Source: Pseudomonas sp. gcc21 (lineage in GTDB: Bacteria > Pseudomonadota > Gammaproteobacteria > Pseudomonadales > Pseudomonadaceae). Taken from it: 64,000 nucleotides of DNA. A program made the position numbers and the translations under genes. Below are positions 41,700 to 51,058 of the stretch, piece after piece. The stretch covers positions 2,418,001-2,482,000 of the forward strand of contig NZ_CP051625.1 of the NCBI RefSeq assembly GCF_012844345.1, written 5' to 3'. Position 1 is the stretch's first letter. Every line of letters starts with the position of its first letter. Under the pieces are notes generated by a model that ran no database searches, was not told the DNA's origin, and was given only the letters and a program-made list of their open reading frames with translations.

Positions 41700-42681
41700 C
41701 TCTTACCTTGCCGCGGAATACCCAATACGCCCAAGCGGTATATACAAGAATTATCGGAATGACGAACAACATTCCCACCAGTAGAAAAAGCTGCGATTCA
41801 GGCGCGGAGGCCGCGTCCCACAGGGTGAAGTTTGGCGGAATGACGTAGGGCCAGCGGGTCCAGAGCAAGCCGAAGTAGGTGGCGGCGAACATGCCCATGG
41901 TGGCCACGAAGGGCAATGCCTCCCGGCGTTGGCGAATCCCGCGCCAGACCTGGAAAGCAAAGAAGGCAGCGAGGACCGGGAATATCCAGATCCAGCGAAT
42001 CGCCTCGAACCACCGCTCATAGGCAGACGGATCTACCGAAGGCGTCCACAGGCTGACCGCAAGAAAGATCAGCAACACGCCCGCCAGCAGCCAGGGCGCA
42101 AGCCGGTACGCCCATTGCTGAATGTAACCCTCCGTCTTGAGGATCATCCAGGTGCAGCCAAGCAAGGCGTAGCCGGCGAGAATGCCGATCCCGGTCAGAA
42201 CAGTGAAGGGAGTCAGCCAGTCCAGCGGACCGCCGGCGTACACCAGCCCTTCGGTTTTGTACCCTTCGATATAAGAGCCGACCACCGCACCCTGGGCGAA
42301 GGACGCAACGATCGAACCGAGGGCGAAGGCCCAGTTCCACAGATAGCGCGAAGTCTTCGCCTTGAAGCGGAACTCGAACGCAACGCCACGGAATATCAGT
42401 CCCGCCAGCATCAGGAATACGCCGATATACAGCGCCGGCAAAAGGATCGAATAGACCAGCGGAAAGGCCGCCAGCAGCCCCACACCGCCCAGTACCAGCC
42501 AGGTCTCATTACCGTCCCAGATAGGCGCGACGGAATTCATCATGACGTCGCGCGCCTCTTCATCCGGGGCGAACAGAAACAGGATGCCGACGCCAAGATC
42601 GAAGCCGTCCATCAACACGTACATGATGATTGCAAAAGCGACGATCACCGCCCAGATCATTGACAGATCAATGGTGCCCAT
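41680..42681 (-). CDS. cioB: Cytochrome bd-type (cyanide-insensitive) quinol oxidase subunit II
   Basis: 333 aa from the ATG at 42679-42681 (MGTIDLSMIWAVIVAFAIIM), shorter than E. coli CydB and close to Pseudomonas CioB. Eight or nine membrane helices are visible; the MDGFDLGVG and WDGNETWLV motifs are the family hallmarks. The longer upstream frame is part of cioA's end and is rejected. No CydX-sized ORF separates it from cydD. Confidence 0.93.
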   Translation of the reverse strand: MGTIDLSMIWAVIVAFAIIMYVLMDGFDLGVGILFLFAPDEEARDVMMNSVAPIWDGNETWLVLGGVGLLAAFPLVYSILLPALYIGVFLMLAGLIFRGVAFEFRFKAKTSRYLWNWAFALGSIVASFAQGAVVGSYIEGYKTEGLVYAGGPLDWLTPFTVLTGIGILAGYALLGCTWMILKTEGYIQQWAYRLAPWLLAGVLLIFLAVSLWTPSVDPSAYERWFEAIRWIWIFPVLAAFFAFQVWRGIRQRREALPFVATMGMFAATYFGLLWTRWPYVIPPNFTLWDAASAPESQLFLLVGMLFVIPIILVYTAWAYWVFRGKVRVGEGYH

Positions 42682-42682
42682 A

Positions 42683-44089
42683 TCAATGCTCCTCGTGTTC
42701 AAAGCGCACATGGGTGGCCGATAACGGACGTTTGGGCCGCTCGGCCTGATCCGCGTGATCGGAGAGATCCGGCTCTTCGACGGTGATCCCTTTCTGCAGA
42801 ACACCAAACAGGTAATACAGGCCAGCGCCAAAGATCGCTGCGTACACCAGCACGTAGCCGATCAGCGTGAACAGGGCCATCCCGCCCGTCAGTGAAGGCG
42901 TGAGGCCCTGCTCATGCCTCAAAGTCTCATAGACTATCCAGGGCGCCCGGCCGACTTCTGTCACTATCCAGCCGGCGGTGACGGCGATGAACGGGGTAAT
43001 ACTCATGAAGCGCAACCCCTGCAGGAACCAGCGCGTCTGATGGTAGCGTTGACCGCGGCGGAGCCACAGGCCTGCAAGTCCGAAGGCGATCATCAGCAGC
43101 CCCATGCCGACCATAGCCCTAAAGGCAAAGAACACGATCCACACGGGCGGCTGATCTTCCACGTCGATCTCGCGCAGACCGGGCACTTCGCCGTCCCAGG
43201 TGTGAGTCAACAGCATGCTGCCCAGGCGTGGAATGCCGAATTCCACCCGATTGGCCTGCAACTCCCTATCCGGCAGAGCAAACAGTAATAGCGGCACACC
43301 CACATCGGTATCCCAGTTGCCTTCCATCGCAGCGACTTTCATCGGCTGATGCTTGAAGGTGTTCAGGCCGTGCAGATCGCCCACCACAGCCTGCGCCGGT
43401 GCGAGAAACAGGATCATCCACAGACACATCGACAGCGCCTTGCGGTTGGCTTCGACCTCCCGACCAAGGAGCAGATACCACGCGCTGACCCCAGCCACCA
43501 CAAATGACCCGGTAAGAAAGGAAGCGATAGCCATATGGGTGAAGCGATAGGGGAAGGACGGGTTGAAAATCGATTCGACCCAGGACGTAACATGAAACAC
43601 GCCGTCGCGCAGCTCAGTGCCCTCTGGCGTATGCAACCAGCTGTTTGCCGCGAGAATCCAGAATGCGGAAATGAAAGTGCCCAGCGCCACCATGCATGCG
43701 GCGAATAGGTGCATCCCCTGCGGAACCCGGTTCCGTCCGAACAGCAGCACGCCTAGAAAGCCCGCCTCGAGAAAGAACGCGGTTACCACTTCATAGCTGA
43801 GTACGGGCCCTATGAAGTTGGCTGCAGCATAGGAAAAATTGCTCCAGTTGGTGCCGAACTGGAAGGACATCACGATGCCCGACACCACCCCCATGCCGAA
43901 TACCACGGCAAACACCTGAACCCAGAATTTGGAGAGTTGAGTCCATAGCGGATTGCCGGTACGGAACGCCATCGTTTCAAGGAAAGCAATGTACGAAGCC
44001 AGACCGATCGTAAACACCGGAAAGATCGCATGGAAGGACACGACGAAGGCAAACTGGAAGCGTGATAACAACAACGGATCCAATTCCAT
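42683..44089 (-). CDS. cioA: Cytochrome bd-type (cyanide-insensitive) ubiquinol oxidase subunit I
   Basis: 468 aa, short for CydA (E. coli about 520) because the Q-loop is reduced, as in Cio oxidases. Haem-ligand context SFHAIFPVFTIG near residue 20, the EAGFLGVLLFG / RVPQGMHLFAAC helices, and the quinol-side SWLHTPEGTEL are seen. It oxidises ubiquinol and reduces oxygen at the inner membrane without pumping protons. AGGAGT precedes the ATG. It is the first gene of cioA-cioB-cydD-cydC. I do not see a clear ANR/FNR box upstream. Confidence 0.93.
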   Translation of the reverse strand: MELDPLLLSRFQFAFVVSFHAIFPVFTIGLASYIAFLETMAFRTGNPLWTQLSKFWVQVFAVVFGMGVVSGIVMSFQFGTNWSNFSYAAANFIGPVLSYEVVTAFFLEAGFLGVLLFGRNRVPQGMHLFAACMVALGTFISAFWILAANSWLHTPEGTELRDGVFHVTSWVESIFNPSFPYRFTHMAIASFLTGSFVVAGVSAWYLLLGREVEANRKALSMCLWMILFLAPAQAVVGDLHGLNTFKHQPMKVAAMEGNWDTDVGVPLLLFALPDRELQANRVEFGIPRLGSMLLTHTWDGEVPGLREIDVEDQPPVWIVFFAFRAMVGMGLLMIAFGLAGLWLRRGQRYHQTRWFLQGLRFMSITPFIAVTAGWIVTEVGRAPWIVYETLRHEQGLTPSLTGGMALFTLIGYVLVYAAIFGAGLYYLFGVLQKGITVEEPDLSDHADQAERPKRPLSATHVRFEHEEH

Positions 44090-44290
44090 GAGCAGGACTC
44101 CTGTCGGAAACTGGCGAAGCTGGGTTTTGCCGATCAGCCCTGCGTTGTGCGCGTCGTGCCAACCAGCTCGAAGCTGTGACCACTTTCGCGCTATAGGCGT
44201 TCCATTCTTTATTCAGCGAAGCGCTCTAACCGGCCACCCGGAAAGCTGCAAACCCGCGCCGTGTAGGCCACAACTGATCGCCTGGGTGCG

Positions 44291-45016
44291 TCAGAACCAC
44301 AGCGTCCATAGCGCCACGCCGAGCGGCAACAATACCGCCGACCCCACCCCCATCATGCTCATGCCCAGTGCCGCAAACGCACCGGCTTCCTCCCCTTCCT
44401 CCAATGCGCGGGAGGTACCCACCGCGTGAGCGACAATGCCCATGGCGATGCCCCACGCCGCCGGATGCGTTATGCGGAACAGCCGCAGCAACCAGGGGCC
44501 CAGCAAGGCGCCCAACACTGCGGTAATCATCACGAACACTGCAGCCAGCGCCGCGACACCGCCTATCTGTTCTGCCACCAGCATGGCGATGGGCGTGGTC
44601 AGCGATTTGGGTGTCATGGTCATCAGGATCATCGGGTCAGCATCCATCAGCCAGCCAATCAGCAGCGTGCTGAGCGTGGCAAACAGCCCGCCCAGCAGTA
44701 GCGTGACGACCACCGGCCTTAAAAACTGACGAATTCTGCGCAGATTCAGATACAAGGGAACGGCCAGCGCCACTGTCGTAGGCCCAAGCAGAATGGCCAT
44801 CGGCACCACGGCTTCCCGATAGCTGGGATAGTCGAAGTCCAGCGTCCAGAGAACCAACAAGATCAGCGGCACCGAAACGATGATCGGGTGGAATAACGCC
44901 ATACGGGAGCGTTCGTATAGTGTGAGGCCGATCTGGTAGGCAGCCAGCGTTACACCAATCAGAAATAGCGGATGTTCGATCACAGCCTGAAGCGCGGCCT
45001 CAACCGAGCCACTCAT
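44291..45016 (-). CDS. lrgB: LrgB/CidB family membrane protein
   Basis: 241 aa with about seven membrane helices and the LrgB signatures PKSLTTPIAM and AHAVGTSRALEEGEEAGAFA. LrgA/LrgB-type pairs are holin/antiholin-like or metabolite (for example pyruvate) transport proteins. Overlaps the lrgA stop by 4 bases (ATGA). Confidence 0.9.
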   Translation of the reverse strand: MSGSVEAALQAVIEHPLFLIGVTLAAYQIGLTLYERSRMALFHPIIVSVPLILLVLWTLDFDYPSYREAVVPMAILLGPTTVALAVPLYLNLRRIRQFLRPVVVTLLLGGLFATLSTLLIGWLMDADPMILMTMTPKSLTTPIAMLVAEQIGGVAALAAVFVMITAVLGALLGPWLLRLFRITHPAAWGIAMGIVAHAVGTSRALEEGEEAGAFAALGMSMMGVGSAVLLPLGVALWTLWF

Positions 45017-45375
45017 TGATCTGCCTCGATACGGCGTTGCTTACGGATCAAACGCTGCATCAACCAGCCACAGAACGGCAGCGTCAGCAAAAAAGACAGC
45101 AACATGGTGACCAGGATGGCCGCCCAGTCTGCTGCGAGCTCTTTCCCGTAGAGCATCACGCCGGCTGCCGGGGGCACCAACAGCAGCGGCAGATATTTCA
45201 ACAACCCGCTCGCAGCCTGGTCCAGAGAGTCACTGACACCGCCACGCAAACACAGACAGATCAACAGCAGCAGCATGCCGATAATAGGGCCCGGCACGAA
45301 GGGCAGCACCAGAACATTCAGTCCGGTTCCGAGCAGTTGAAAGGTGATCAACCAGGTCAATCCGCGAAGCAACAT
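45013..45375 (-). CDS. lrgA: LrgA/CidA family holin-like protein
   Basis: 120 aa from the ATG at 45373-45375; a TTG 18 bases upstream could extend it by six residues. Four membrane helices and the motif FVPGPIIGMLLLL are typical of CidA/LrgA. Works with LrgB encoded directly downstream. Confidence 0.88.
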   Translation of the reverse strand: MLLRGLTWLITFQLLGTGLNVLVLPFVPGPIIGMLLLLICLCLRGGVSDSLDQAASGLLKYLPLLLVPPAAGVMLYGKELAADWAAILVTMLLSFLLTLPFCGWLMQRLIRKQRRIEADQ

Positions 45376-45682
45376 AGCGAGTTCCCGCCGCAAATAAAGC
45401 GAAGGTTAATCACTGTTGCAGGGAAAGCCCACCCCTCTTGCAAACCACTAGTCAATCAACCGATGACGCCTCGGTTGCAAAGGGTTTTTCGAGCCCCAGT
45501 GCAATGCCGGTTTTTTGGCTATTGCGCCGGTGAAACGGCACCGCTATTGGTTGTGGCGAACCGGTCAAATGACCGGTAGTCTGTGCCTATTAGCGGCCTG
45601 GCCGGGTCCGGGGAGCCAACCAGATATATACGCCCAAGCGCCTGGTTTAGCGCTCCAATGCACTGAGCCCGGATCACTGGAA
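45376..45682. other. Divergent intergenic region lrgA / MASE3 protein
   Basis: A 307-base region expected to hold promoters for both directions. The frame of the downstream gene is open back to 45515, but that part encodes a low-complexity, non-conserved-looking stretch. I see no clear -35/-10 pair or other feature. Confidence 0.4.
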
Positions 45683-48289
45683 ATGCAGAAGGAAAAGGAA
45701 GCGGGCACGACCGCATCCCGTTCCGGTAGAACCCGCGCAATGGCTCGCGCAGAAAGATTAAGGAACCGCGATTTGATCCTCAGCAAGCTCTCCGTCGATA
45801 CCCTGATACAGAGCCGCCACAACAGCCATCACCCAGCGCTGCGCAAGGCGGTAGGGCTCGCCATCACCATGGCCCTGGTGCTACTGATGGCATCGCTGCT
45901 ACCGCTGTCTACGCTGCCTCCGGCTGTTTTTTTATCTGCACATACCCTGCTGGAAGTATTTTCCATCGTCGTTGCCAGCCTGGTATTCGCGGTCGGCTGG
46001 GAAACTCATCGGCGTAAACAATCTGCCAACCTGCTGGTACTTGCCTGTCTGTTCCTGGGTGTTGCGCTGCTGGATATCTCTCACACTCTGACGTTTCCGG
46101 GCAATCCGGGGTTCCTCGTACCGGCGCACATCGATAACACCATCATCTACTGGTTGAGCGCGCGGCTGCTGGCGGCACTTGCCCTGTTGTGGATTGCCAT
46201 TCGCGCGCCCTGGAACGATGTCGCTAGGGCGCCGAACCGCTGGGCATTGCTGCTAGGAGTATTGGCCGCGGTATCAGCGCTGCATGCTGCGCTGTACTTT
46301 TTCCCGAGGGCAATGCCAGTTACCTTCTATCCCCATTCGGGCCTGACGCTCTTCAAGGTCGGGTTCGAATATTTGCTCGTCACGCTGAACCTGATAGCGG
46401 CTTTTCTGCTATGGCGCGCCATGCGCGGTCCGCTGTCATTCGATGCTGCCTCGCTATTCGGTGCCGTCTGCGCCATGGCGCTCAGTGAGTTCTGCCTGAC
46501 ACTTTACAGCGCGACCAACGACACCATGTCCTTGCTCGGCCATTTGCTCAAGGTGGCTTCCTACCTGTTTTTGTTTCGCGCGGTCTTCATCGAGACCGTC
46601 GAGCGCCCCTTCGCTGCGTTGCACGCCTCTCAACAGCGGCTGCAAGCTATTTTCGACGCGTTGCCGGACATTCTGGTTGAGGTTAACAAATCCGGTAAGG
46701 TTATGGAGTTTCATGCGCCGCACAGTGATGAACTGGACCTGAGCAGGCGGCAGATGGTCGGCCGGGAAATGGTTCCCTTGCTTCCACCCGAGGCGATCCC
46801 GATTTGCGAGCGGACCTTCATTGAGGCCAAGCAGCGCGGACACGCTCAGAGCGAGCCTTTCCGCTCGCGAATTGACGGCAGGACCGTATGGTTCCAGATT
46901 TCTGCCGCACCGAAACAAGGCGCTGACGGCCATCATTATCTTGTGATAGCGCGTGACGTTACCAAGACCAAGGAGCAGGAATCCGAGATCTTGAGGCTGT
47001 CCCAACATGACAGCCTGACCCATCTGCCCAATCGCAAGCTGTTCATCCAGCGGACCGAAATGACGCTTCGCCTCACCGCCCGCAACCAGGGCAGCTTCGC
47101 GTTGATGCAGATAAACCTGGATGATTTCAAGCAAATCAATCTGGCCCACGGCCACCAGGCCGGGGACCAACTACTTGCCGCTCTGGCAGACCGGTTGCGT
47201 GGCATTCTGCGGGAAGAAGACGTGCTCTCACGGGAAAGCGGCGACCAGTTCATCCTCACGCTGCCGGCGCTCGATAGCGTAGCCGCTGCGCATGTAGCCG
47301 AACGTCTCTGCCATGCAATCGCCCGTCCGCTGACTTTTGGTGAACATGTCGCGCCCCTTACCGCGTCTATCGGTATCGCCATCTACCCGGACGATGGCAA
47401 CACGCTCGACGAGCTGACCCGCCGCGCCGCAGCAGCATTGCAGCTGGCGAAGCAGGACGGAGGCAACACCTACCGGTTCCTCAGCGAGGATCTGCAGGCG
47501 CGAATGGCGCACATCCTGCAGCTGGAAAACCTGCTGCGCGAAGCCGAGGAGCACCTGGAATTGTCACTCCGTTACCAACCTCGGTGGGAGCTGGGCAATC
47601 GGCACCTGGCCGGGCTGCATGCCAGTCTGCGCTGGTTCAACACGGAACTGGGCGAAATCAGCGCGGAGGAATTTCAGCCCATAGCCGAAGCCAGTGGTCA
47701 GGCGCTTGCGCTGAACGACTGGGTACTTCAACAGGTTCTGGCGCAGCTGAAACGCTGGCAGGATGAAGGCCTGACACCGGTTCCAGTCGTGGTGAGCCTA
47801 TGCCCGACCAAATTCAGGATGGATAACCTGCCGGCACGAATACGCAAAAGTCTGGAAGCCTGGAGTATCGAACCACGCTATCTGCAATTAGAAGTTTCAG
47901 AAGAACTGGCGATGGAAGATCCCGCTGCAACGACCCTCAAGCTCGAGGCGCTGCGTGAGCTGGGGGTATCGATCATCATCGGAGAGTTCGGCGATTGTTA
48001 TTCATCGCTGCAGCAAGTTCAGTCATTCAAGCCCGACACCATAAAATTTGCTCGGTCATTTATCAGCGAACCCATAACGCGCGACAGGGAAATCATTCTG
48101 AACAGCCTGATCAGCACCGCACACCGATTAGGCTTGCAGAGCATGGCTGACGGCATTGACACGCCGACACAGCTGGCTTTGATACAGCGCAACGAATGTA
48201 AGTATGCCTTGGGTAACCAACTCGACTCACCGCTAACACCGGAGGAGGCTTCCAGATTGCTCGTCGAGGCCGCGGTCGAACGTTCCTGA
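45683..48289 (+). CDS. MASE3-PAS-GGDEF-EAL membrane protein, both catalytic sites degenerate
   Basis: 868 aa with the ATG at 45683 (start uncertain; the frame is open back to 45515). After a basic N-terminus come about seven membrane helices that match MASE3 (HTLLEVFSIVVASLVFAVGWE, LLDISHTLTFPGNPGF), then a PAS domain (about 300-420). The GGDEF domain reads SGDQF at residues 519-523, and the EAL domain reads HAS at 646-648 where EAL is expected. Other EAL catalytic residues are also lost: DDFG is GEFG (767-770), the NLS Asn is Ser, and EGVE is DGID. It therefore probably senses a ligand and binds c-di-GMP or a protein, rather than making or cleaving c-di-GMP. Confidence 0.88.
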   Translation: MQKEKEAGTTASRSGRTRAMARAERLRNRDLILSKLSVDTLIQSRHNSHHPALRKAVGLAITMALVLLMASLLPLSTLPPAVFLSAHTLLEVFSIVVASLVFAVGWETHRRKQSANLLVLACLFLGVALLDISHTLTFPGNPGFLVPAHIDNTIIYWLSARLLAALALLWIAIRAPWNDVARAPNRWALLLGVLAAVSALHAALYFFPRAMPVTFYPHSGLTLFKVGFEYLLVTLNLIAAFLLWRAMRGPLSFDAASLFGAVCAMALSEFCLTLYSATNDTMSLLGHLLKVASYLFLFRAVFIETVERPFAALHASQQRLQAIFDALPDILVEVNKSGKVMEFHAPHSDELDLSRRQMVGREMVPLLPPEAIPICERTFIEAKQRGHAQSEPFRSRIDGRTVWFQISAAPKQGADGHHYLVIARDVTKTKEQESEILRLSQHDSLTHLPNRKLFIQRTEMTLRLTARNQGSFALMQINLDDFKQINLAHGHQAGDQLLAALADRLRGILREEDVLSRESGDQFILTLPALDSVAAAHVAERLCHAIARPLTFGEHVAPLTASIGIAIYPDDGNTLDELTRRAAAALQLAKQDGGNTYRFLSEDLQARMAHILQLENLLREAEEHLELSLRYQPRWELGNRHLAGLHASLRWFNTELGEISAEEFQPIAEASGQALALNDWVLQQVLAQLKRWQDEGLTPVPVVVSLCPTKFRMDNLPARIRKSLEAWSIEPRYLQLEVSEELAMEDPAATTLKLEALRELGVSIIIGEFGDCYSSLQQVQSFKPDTIKFARSFISEPITRDREIILNSLISTAHRLGLQSMADGIDTPTQLALIQRNECKYALGNQLDSPLTPEEASRLLVEAAVERS

Positions 48290-48350
48290 ACCGGGACCGG
48301 GGGCTGGCCTCGCAAGGCACAACCCCCTCACTCCTGCATTACCGGGTCAA

Positions 48351-49493
48351 TCAGAACCCATGCAGCAGGGCAAAGCGATCAGCGTGATAACGGTAGTCAC
48401 CAAGCAGTTGCTGCACAACGCGGGCCCGCTTGATGAACAGACCAGCGTCGAACTCGTCAGTCATGCCCATGCCGCCATGCATCTGTATCATTTCGTTGGT
48501 TACCAACTCAGCCACTTCGCACGCCTTGGCCTTGGCCAGACTGACCAGCACCGAGGTATCCGGGGCATCGTTATCCAGCGCGACGAGTGCCTTCAACACC
48601 ACCGACTTCACCAGCTCCAGCTCGCTGAACATGTGTGCCGCCCGGTGCTGCAGCGCCTGGAACGATCCGATCACCACACCGAATTGCTTGCGCTCCTGAA
48701 GAAAACTGACAGTTCTCTCAAAAGCTTCCAACGACAAACCCAGTAATTCCGCAGCAAGCTGCGCGTTCCCCGCGTTCAGCACCGACTCGAGTACCGGATC
48801 AGCCTGATTCAGTCCACCAAGCAATGCCTCTTCGCCCACTCGAACATGGTCCAGGCTTATCCGCGCGGCGTTGCGGCTGTCCGCCATGATGGTCCGCTCA
48901 ACCCTGACGCCTTCAGTGCCCGGATCGATGATGAACAGGCTGATGCCATCGCTATCCTGATTACCCACACTGGTGCGAGCGGCTACGATCAATCTGTCCG
49001 CGACGTGGCCATCGACCACGAAACTCTTCTGGCCATTGATGATGAAGCCTGCATCCAGATTCTGCGCGGTCGTATTGATAGACCAGGGTTGATGTCGGGC
49101 TTTCTCATCGATTGCCAGCGCCACGATCAGGCTGCCGCTGGCAATCGCTGGCAACATTGCGCGCTTCTGCTCGTTGGAACCGGCCAGTGAAAGTGTCGTT
49201 GCCGCCAGTACAGAGCTGGAAAATAGCGGTGACGCACTCAGGTTGCGCCCGGCCTGTTCTGATAGCTGGCCCATGCCTACATGCCCGAAACCCGAGCCGC
49301 CGAAATCCTCGGATATCAGTGTCCCAGCGAAGCCCATCTCCGCCATGTTGCGCCAGAGTTCTGTGGAAAAGCCTGTCTCGTCGCGACTGTCGCGCAGCGC
49401 CCGCAGCTGGGCAACCGGAGCGTTCTCCCTGAAAAAACGCTGGGCGGCGTCCCTGAGCATGTTCTGCTCTTCATTCAATACCAATGCAGCCAT
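48351..49493 (-). CDS. Acyl-CoA dehydrogenase family protein, small subunit type
   Basis: 380 aa, three-domain dehydrogenase fold. The conserved GGMGMTDEFDAGLFIKRAR is present near the end, but the YEGT-type motif with the catalytic Glu is absent, as in the partner subunits of heteromeric acyl-CoA dehydrogenases. It lies 18 bases after the next gene's stop on the same strand, so the two probably form a heteromer. Heteromeric types act on bulky acyl-CoAs (dicarboxylic, sterol side-chain); the substrate is unknown. GAGGA precedes the ATG. Confidence 0.88.
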   Translation of the reverse strand: MAALVLNEEQNMLRDAAQRFFRENAPVAQLRALRDSRDETGFSTELWRNMAEMGFAGTLISEDFGGSGFGHVGMGQLSEQAGRNLSASPLFSSSVLAATTLSLAGSNEQKRAMLPAIASGSLIVALAIDEKARHQPWSINTTAQNLDAGFIINGQKSFVVDGHVADRLIVAARTSVGNQDSDGISLFIIDPGTEGVRVERTIMADSRNAARISLDHVRVGEEALLGGLNQADPVLESVLNAGNAQLAAELLGLSLEAFERTVSFLQERKQFGVVIGSFQALQHRAAHMFSELELVKSVVLKALVALDNDAPDTSVLVSLAKAKACEVAELVTNEMIQMHGGMGMTDEFDAGLFIKRARVVQQLLGDYRYHADRFALLHGF

Positions 49494-49511
49494 GATGCAT
49501 CCTCGAGTCGT

Positions 49512-50690
49512 TTACTGAAGCGCGAGAATATTGCGCGCGATTACGTTGAGCTGAATTTCACTGGTACCGCCCTCAATGGAGTTGCCCTTTGAGCGCAGCC
49601 ACATCCGTGGCAAGGCACCTTGCCGGGAGCCTTCGCCTTCCCATACCAGCCCATCGCTGCCGCGCAGCGCAATCATCAGCTCCTGGCGTCGCTTGTTCAG
49701 CTCGGTACCGTAGTACTTGAGCATCGCCGAACTATGCCCCACGCCCTGACCCGCCTTGGCTTCATCAAGCACTCTCTCAGCGGTCAGCTCGAAGGCATTT
49801 GCATCGATCGCCCACCGCGCTACCTCAGCCCGCAACAATCCGTCAGCCAGGCGGCCGTTTTCGAGCCCGACGCAATCCACCGCAAACTGCGGTAGTGTCT
49901 GTTGGCCGGCCGCTGTGCGGCCCATGCCACCAATCATCTCGCGCTCATGGGTCAACAGGTATTTCGCGATAGTCCAGCCCTGATTGATTTCGCCTACCAC
50001 CTGGTTCTTCCCCACGCGTACATTGTCGAGAAAGGTTTCACAGAAAGGCGAATTGCCGGAAATCAACTTGATCGGACGGGTGCTCACGCCTGGCGTCGTC
50101 ATATCGAACAGAACCAGGGAAATGCCCAGTTGCTTGCGCGCATCGGGGTCGGTACGCACCAGACAAAACATCCAGTCGGCCTGATCCGCATAGGAAGTCC
50201 AGATCTTCTGGCCATTAACCACGAAGTGGTCGCCATGATCTTCGGCCCGGGTTTGCAGGCCCGCCAGATCCGAGCCTGCACCCGGTTCGCTATAGCCCTG
50301 GCACCAGCGGATCTCACCTCGCACGATGGGCGGCAAATGCTGCTGTTTCAATGCCTCCGAGCCGAACTTGAGTATGGCCGGGCCAATCATCCACACTCCG
50401 AAACTGGAGAGCGGCGGCCGTGCCTGGATTCGTGCCATCTCTTCACGCAATACCTTATGCTCGGCCTGACTCAGCCCGCCTCCGCCATACTCACGCGGCC
50501 AATCCGGCGCCGTCCAGCCGCGCGCAGCCATGCGCTCCAGCCAGAGTCGCTGATCATCACTGGAAAATTGGAAGTTGCGCCCGCCCCAGCATTGATCACT
50601 TTCCGGCCTCATCGGCGTACGCATGGACGGCGGGCAATTTGCTTCCAGCCAGTCGCGTGTTTCCTGTCGAAATACATCAAGATCGGTCAC
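49512..50690 (-). CDS. Acyl-CoA dehydrogenase family protein, catalytic subunit type
   Basis: 392 aa from a GTG at 50688-50690 (VTDLDVFRQETRDWLEANCP), chosen because AGGAGA is eight bases upstream; the in-frame ATG 15 bases earlier contains that AGGAG within its own codons. Flavin motif CQGYSEPGAGSDLAGLQT is near 135-150 and the Glu-bearing IEGGTSEIQLN near 380. Likely the FAD-binding, base-containing partner of the downstream subunit. Confidence 0.9.
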   Translation of the reverse strand: MTDLDVFRQETRDWLEANCPPSMRTPMRPESDQCWGGRNFQFSSDDQRLWLERMAARGWTAPDWPREYGGGGLSQAEHKVLREEMARIQARPPLSSFGVWMIGPAILKFGSEALKQQHLPPIVRGEIRWCQGYSEPGAGSDLAGLQTRAEDHGDHFVVNGQKIWTSYADQADWMFCLVRTDPDARKQLGISLVLFDMTTPGVSTRPIKLISGNSPFCETFLDNVRVGKNQVVGEINQGWTIAKYLLTHEREMIGGMGRTAAGQQTLPQFAVDCVGLENGRLADGLLRAEVARWAIDANAFELTAERVLDEAKAGQGVGHSSAMLKYYGTELNKRRQELMIALRGSDGLVWEGEGSRQGALPRMWLRSKGNSIEGGTSEIQLNVIARNILALQ

Positions 50691-51058
50691 CTTGGTTCTC
50701 CTCATGAAGCTGCGATTAGGATTTGATCAAGATACTCCGCATAACCTGCGTGCGCTGCGCAGTCAGCAAGCGGAATGACGATTCATCAGCAAACGGAATT
50801 GAGTGCAGCCTTACTGCCGTCTCATCAAGCGAGACTGATGTCACGCTTCAACAGAGCCGGACGCCCAGGAACCTGAATGGCCAAGTAAGTGTAAGAAGAG
50901 AACAGGCCGATACTGACCGCGGGGGTCGTCGACGAGCCGAACGGCCATGCCGTTGGGCAGAACCGATGAAGATCGCGGGAGAGCAAGGAACTTGAGCGCC
51001 GGACGAGGCTCTCACTAACGTCACGAGGCCAACATGGCCCCCTGGACGCTGAAACCAC
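50691..51058. other. Intergenic region upstream of the dehydrogenase pair
   Basis: A 368-base gap with no credible gene on either strand. It must hold the promoter of the dehydrogenase pair (minus strand) and the end of the lipoprotein transcript. A short palindrome TTGATCAA (50743-50750 or nearby) is the only dyad I note. Confidence 0.35.
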
